DNA of 64,000 nucleotides, from contig NZ_CP007057.1 of the NCBI RefSeq assembly GCF_000517625.1, positions 124,001 to 188,000 on the forward strand, in the 5' to 3' direction. The notes below the pieces were generated by a model. That model ran no database searches, was not told the DNA's origin, and saw nothing but the letters and a program-made list of their open reading frames with translations. Every line of letters starts with the position of its first letter. Position 1 is the first letter of the stretch. Positions 61,629 to 64,000 of the stretch are shown in pieces. The stretch comes from Halostagnicola larsenii XH-48. GTDB lineage: Archaea; Halobacteriota; Halobacteria; Halobacteriales; Natrialbaceae. The translations under genes were made by a program, and so were the position numbers.

Positions 61629-61825
61629 GTTTCTGCTATTGTACCAGACGAGGTGTATGGGAACGCTAATCAGAGGCTATATTCAATATTGTCATATATG
61701 AATAAATAAGAGGGTTTATCAAATGTCGTTTAGACATAGACTGTATGAAACGGATCCGGCGAAGGCCGTCCGGGGGGACTCGCGACGCGTCCCCAGATAG
61801 AAGCAGAAAGGCGGAGGGGAAGTAA

Positions 61826-62089
61826 ATGACCGCAATCGAAACTCGGCTTGAATCGGAGCTCGAGGTTTCGGACCAAATCCGGCATCGAGCACAGATGTTG
61901 GCGGAACGTGCGGAATCAAGGGGAATCACGGCTGGTGTTCGTCCGTCAGGCTTTGCTACTGCCTGTCTGTACAAGGCAGGATGTGAAGATGGTTGGTGTC
62001 TCACGCAATCGGCTGTCGCGGAGGCTGCAAACGTGTCAGCAACTACAGTGCGGACCCATCGTGATGCGCTAGACGAGTTGGGTGTGTAA
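61826..62089 (+). CDS. Orphan TFB-like cyclin domain protein
   Basis: The 87-residue protein resembles one cyclin repeat of archaeal transcription factor B: VSDQIRHRAQMLAERAESRG, GVRPSGFATACLYKAGCEDG, LTQSAVAEAANVSATTVRTH. A complete TFB has a zinc ribbon and two repeats (about 300 residues), so this is a single-repeat derivative or fragment. Just upstream in another frame VRGDSRRVPR precedes a TAG, which may be decayed N-terminal sequence. It could still bind promoter DNA through its helix-turn-helix. Confidence 0.6.
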   Translation: MTAIETRLESELEVSDQIRHRAQMLAERAESRGITAGVRPSGFATACLYKAGCEDGWCLTQSAVAEAANVSATTVRTHRDALDELGV

Positions 62090-62283
62090 CGGCCACACTG
62101 TGGAATTTCCGGCTCTGTTGTAATCCGTAGAAGATGATCGGTTTAGCATACTCTGCGGTAAGTACAGGCCGCGTATGCAGCACGGAAGGTGGTTCTGATG
62201 AAACGGCATCAGACCGGTAGGTAACGAGGCTCCAGTATACGAAAAGATATGGCTATTCACGCCAAACATATTTTATACAGTAC

Positions 62284-62856
62284 ATGAACCGGGACGTATT
62301 GTGGTCATCGATCGATGGGGCTGGAATAGAATCTCTACATCTCATCGAGGACTCAGCAGGTGTCACTGCTGGGAGTGTCGTCATCGGTTCGATTGACGGG
62401 GCATCGTTTCGTATCCGCTACGAAGTCGAATGCGACCCCCAATATCACGTCCAGCGAGTGGACGTTGCCGCTCTCGGCCGGGAATCAGAATCGATAACAC
62501 TTCGAGCCAACGGGGAAGGTAAATGGACTGATGGGCAAGGAACGGAGGTATCGACACTGAACGGGTGCATCGACGTGGACATTTCAGCAACGCCGTTCAG
62601 CAATACACTACCGATTCGACGTTTGGAACTAGACCAGAACGAGTCAGCCGAGGTGCAGGTCGCCTATGTTGCAGTGCCCGAATTTCGTGTTGAGGTAGCC
62701 TCTCAGAGGTACACATGCCTCGATCCAATCGACACAGATGGTGGACGGTATCGCTATGAAAGCATATCAAGCGGTTTTGCGGCCGAGTTACCGGTAGACC
62801 CGGATGGACTCGTTATTGATTATCCAGAATTGTTTGACCGAGTCTCTCCCCTGTAA
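62284..62856 (+). CDS. Putative glycolipid-binding family protein
   Basis: The 190-residue protein begins MNRDVLWSSIDGAGIESLHL and has the all-beta pattern of the putative glycolipid-binding family: GSVVIGSIDGASFRIRYEVE, HVQRVDVAALGRESESITLR, GCIDVDISATPFSNTLPIRR, and RYTCLDPIDTDGGRYRYESI. The signature W(T)DGQG and DIDISATPFTNTLPI-like segments are recognisable. The family has no established reaction. Alone in this mobile region. Confidence 0.75.
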   Translation: MNRDVLWSSIDGAGIESLHLIEDSAGVTAGSVVIGSIDGASFRIRYEVECDPQYHVQRVDVAALGRESESITLRANGEGKWTDGQGTEVSTLNGCIDVDISATPFSNTLPIRRLELDQNESAEVQVAYVAVPEFRVEVASQRYTCLDPIDTDGGRYRYESISSGFAAELPVDPDGLVIDYPELFDRVSPL

Positions 62857-62870
62857 CCGCTGATAAATCC

Positions 62871-62895
62871 GCACGTATAGTTACCGCTCAGTACA
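62871..62895. repeat. 25-base repeat copy A
   Basis: The sequence gcacgtatagttaccgctcagtaca recurs with one mismatch at 63612-63636. The last 11 bases (cgctcagtaca) also occur inverted at 63492-63502. Confidence 0.6.
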
Positions 62896-63070
62896 AATAA
62901 CAATTCCTACAGTAGTTGTTACAAATGTCGCGCAAGATACAGAGGTTGAATCTCTCACGGGGGCATGGTTTATTCTACTATCTGGATATTGAATTAACCA
63001 TCATTCAAGTATGGAAAGTATCTGCTTCACGGAGGGTAACAATTAACACACCAAGAGGATAGAGAGTATT

Positions 63071-63409
63071 ATGGAGGCATTAGACCAGATTTTCAATCTT
63101 CTGAGTGAAGAGCGCCGACGGTACACACTCTATTTTCTTGAGCAACAGGACGACCCCGCTCCCGTGGATGAGGTTGCGGAACAAGTTGCTGAATGGAAAA
63201 CCGACGGCCCACCAGCATCTATTCCGGAGGAGAAGTTCGAACAAATTGAAGTTAAACTCCTCCACAATGATTTGCCGAAAGCATCTGAAGCAAAGTACAT
63301 CAACTACGATTCCGAGGAGAGGATGGTAGAACTCACCGAGGCACCCCCCACGTTCAAAGCCATTATCTCAGTTGCAGAGATCATCGAACGGCCAGATCGG
63401 AACCCATAA
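63071..63409 (+). CDS. DUF7344-like haloarchaeal winged-helix protein
   Basis: The 112-residue protein begins MEALDQIFNLLSEERRRYTL and shows LEQQDDPAPVDEVAEQVAEW, then KLLHNDLPKASEAKYINYDS, the arrangement of small haloarchaeal DUF7344 proteins, which are winged-helix domains of the ArsR kind. They are abundant in haloarchaea and presumed DNA-binding. Target unknown. Confidence 0.75.
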   Translation: MEALDQIFNLLSEERRRYTLYFLEQQDDPAPVDEVAEQVAEWKTDGPPASIPEEKFEQIEVKLLHNDLPKASEAKYINYDSEERMVELTEAPPTFKAIISVAEIIERPDRNP

Positions 63410-63490
63410 CGGCCGACTGGAGATCATCTCATGTAGTAATGGATTTACAGTTGTAAGTTCTCTCGGCAGCGCTCGTGTGAAATCTATTCT

Positions 63491-63637
63491 CTGTACTGAG
63501 CGATTTGATCCTGTCACACTGAATGCCGGCCCGGTGACCGAGACGCGCCCTGTATCTCGCGTGAGTATCGGAATATCCCTCTCAACTGGTAGAATCTGCG
63601 CTGAGCAATTCGCACGTATAATTACCGCTCAGTACAG
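63491..63637. repeat. MITE-like segment bounded by 12-base inverted repeats
   Basis: The left end ctgtactgagcg (63491-63502) and the right end cgctcagtacag (63626-63637) are perfect inverted copies. The right end extends into the 25-base repeat (63612-63636) shared with 62871-62895. No target duplication is visible. Confidence 0.45.
63612..63636. repeat. 25-base repeat copy B
   Basis: The sequence gcacgtataattaccgctcagtaca differs in one base from 62871-62895, 741 bases away. It lies inside the MITE-like segment. Confidence 0.6.
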
Positions 63638-63783
63638 GAAAAGCGTGTATCACCCGCGTCCAAAGATGATCCGGTATACCCCGAACGAGCGCGTCGAGAG
63701 GGTGCTCCGATTTGTCACCAAGACTTGGAATAGAAATGCAAAACGGCGGGGGCCTTTTTGCCCCCTCCAGGTCAATTGTTAGC

Positions 63784-64000
63784 ATGGTGGGTTTCGAGGA
63801 GGAGCAGGCGGAAGCCGAAGCACTCGAGCGATTGCAAGACCTCGGGCTCTCCAAGTACGAATCTCAAACGTTGATTAATCTCATACAGCTCGGGACGGGA
63901 ACCGCGAAAGACATCAGTCGAATCAATGGTGTCCCCCGGACTCGTGTGTACGAATCGGCGGAGCGACTCCACGAGTTGGGGTTCGTCGATATCCAGCACA
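63784..64000 (+). CDS. TrmB-type transcriptional regulator, N-terminal part (runs off right edge)
   Basis: The open frame begins at ATG 63784 (MVGFEEEQAEAEALERLQDL) and continues to the window end without a stop, giving 72 residues. The winged helix reads LGLSKYESQTLINLIQLGTG, AKDISRINGVPRTRVYESAE, RLHELGFVDIQ, the TrmB N-terminal pattern. TrmB regulators in archaea control sugar transport and central carbon genes; the effector domain lies outside this window. Confidence 0.8.
   Translation, partial: MVGFEEEQAEAEALERLQDLGLSKYESQTLINLIQLGTGTAKDISRINGVPRTRVYESAERLHELGFVDIQH

Larger units (their letters stand above)
63410..63783. other. 374-base intergenic region with a MITE-like segment
   Basis: No gene recognised. 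It contains an inverted-repeat-bounded 147-base segment (63491-63637) and a direct repeat copy of 62871-62895. Confidence 0.45.

Noticed and set aside
1-64000. CRISPR arrays, tRNA and rRNA genes
   Set aside because: No regularly spaced repeats, cloverleaf-like sequences or rRNA motifs were noticed on either strand. A tRNA near the integrase fragment was looked for in particular and not found; a covariance-model scan would settle it.

Overview
The window reads as a haloarchaeal replicon. Proteins are strongly acidic, Tat lipoprotein signals replace Sec ones, many starts look leaderless with a TATA box 25-40 bases upstream, and the family set (IclR regulators, DUF7344-type, TrmB, TFB-like, F420-dependent enzyme, methylaspartate ammonia-lyase) is typical of Halobacteria. 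No rRNA, tRNA or CRISPR was seen. Two genes run off the ends: a GH115 alpha-glucuronidase (left edge) and a TrmB-type regulator (right edge).

1-29.4 kb is a carbohydrate block. It holds GH115, two Gfo/Idh/MocA oxidoreductases, an enolase-superfamily dehydratase, a sugar phosphate isomerase/epimerase, mannonate dehydratase (UxuA), a complete Dpp/Opp-type ABC importer flanked by small 2-TM proteins, a zinc alcohol dehydrogenase, a DapA-family aldolase/dehydratase, a decayed GH28 pectinase, an IclR regulator, a third Gfo/Idh/MocA protein, an HpcH/HpaI aldolase and a complete CUT1 sugar ABC importer. The likely theme is uptake of plant-polysaccharide oligomers (glucuronoxylan, once pectin) and breakdown of uronic/aldonic acids through KDG-type intermediates. 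A scar with an integrase fragment facing a phosphoenolpyruvate synthase fragment sits at 21.3-21.7 kb.

29.5-44.5 kb is a second catabolic block: a frameshifted universal stress protein, two paralogous IolE-like isomerases/dehydratases, an IclR regulator, MmsA-type aldehyde dehydrogenase, a second enolase-superfamily dehydratase, an F420-dependent sugar dehydrogenase-like protein, a TPP enzyme, an IolM-like (scyllo-inosose 3-dehydrogenase-like) zinc dehydrogenase, two divergent Gfo/Idh/MocA proteins and an aldo/keto reductase. The mixture resembles an inositol or inosose pathway assembled from Bacillus-type and Thermotoga-type parts and is the best candidate for an undescribed system. An 18-base motif overlapping the start codons of the IclR gene and one isomerase gene may be the regulator's operator.

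45-54 kb contains a DMT exporter, IS5 and IS6 transposase remnants, then an amino-acid island: methylaspartate ammonia-lyase, IclR regulator, NhaC-family transporter, L-asparaginase-type amidohydrolase and a D-amino-acid oxidase.

54-64 kb looks like integrated plasmid or provirus debris: a decayed IS630-type element with inverted repeats, a truncated primase, an ArsR-SRPBCC-membrane-DUF1801 operon with a palindromic operator, an RHH/winged-helix pair, a DUF234-type ATPase, an orphan TFB-like cyclin domain, a glycolipid-binding-like protein, a DUF7344-like protein and MITE-like inverted repeats.
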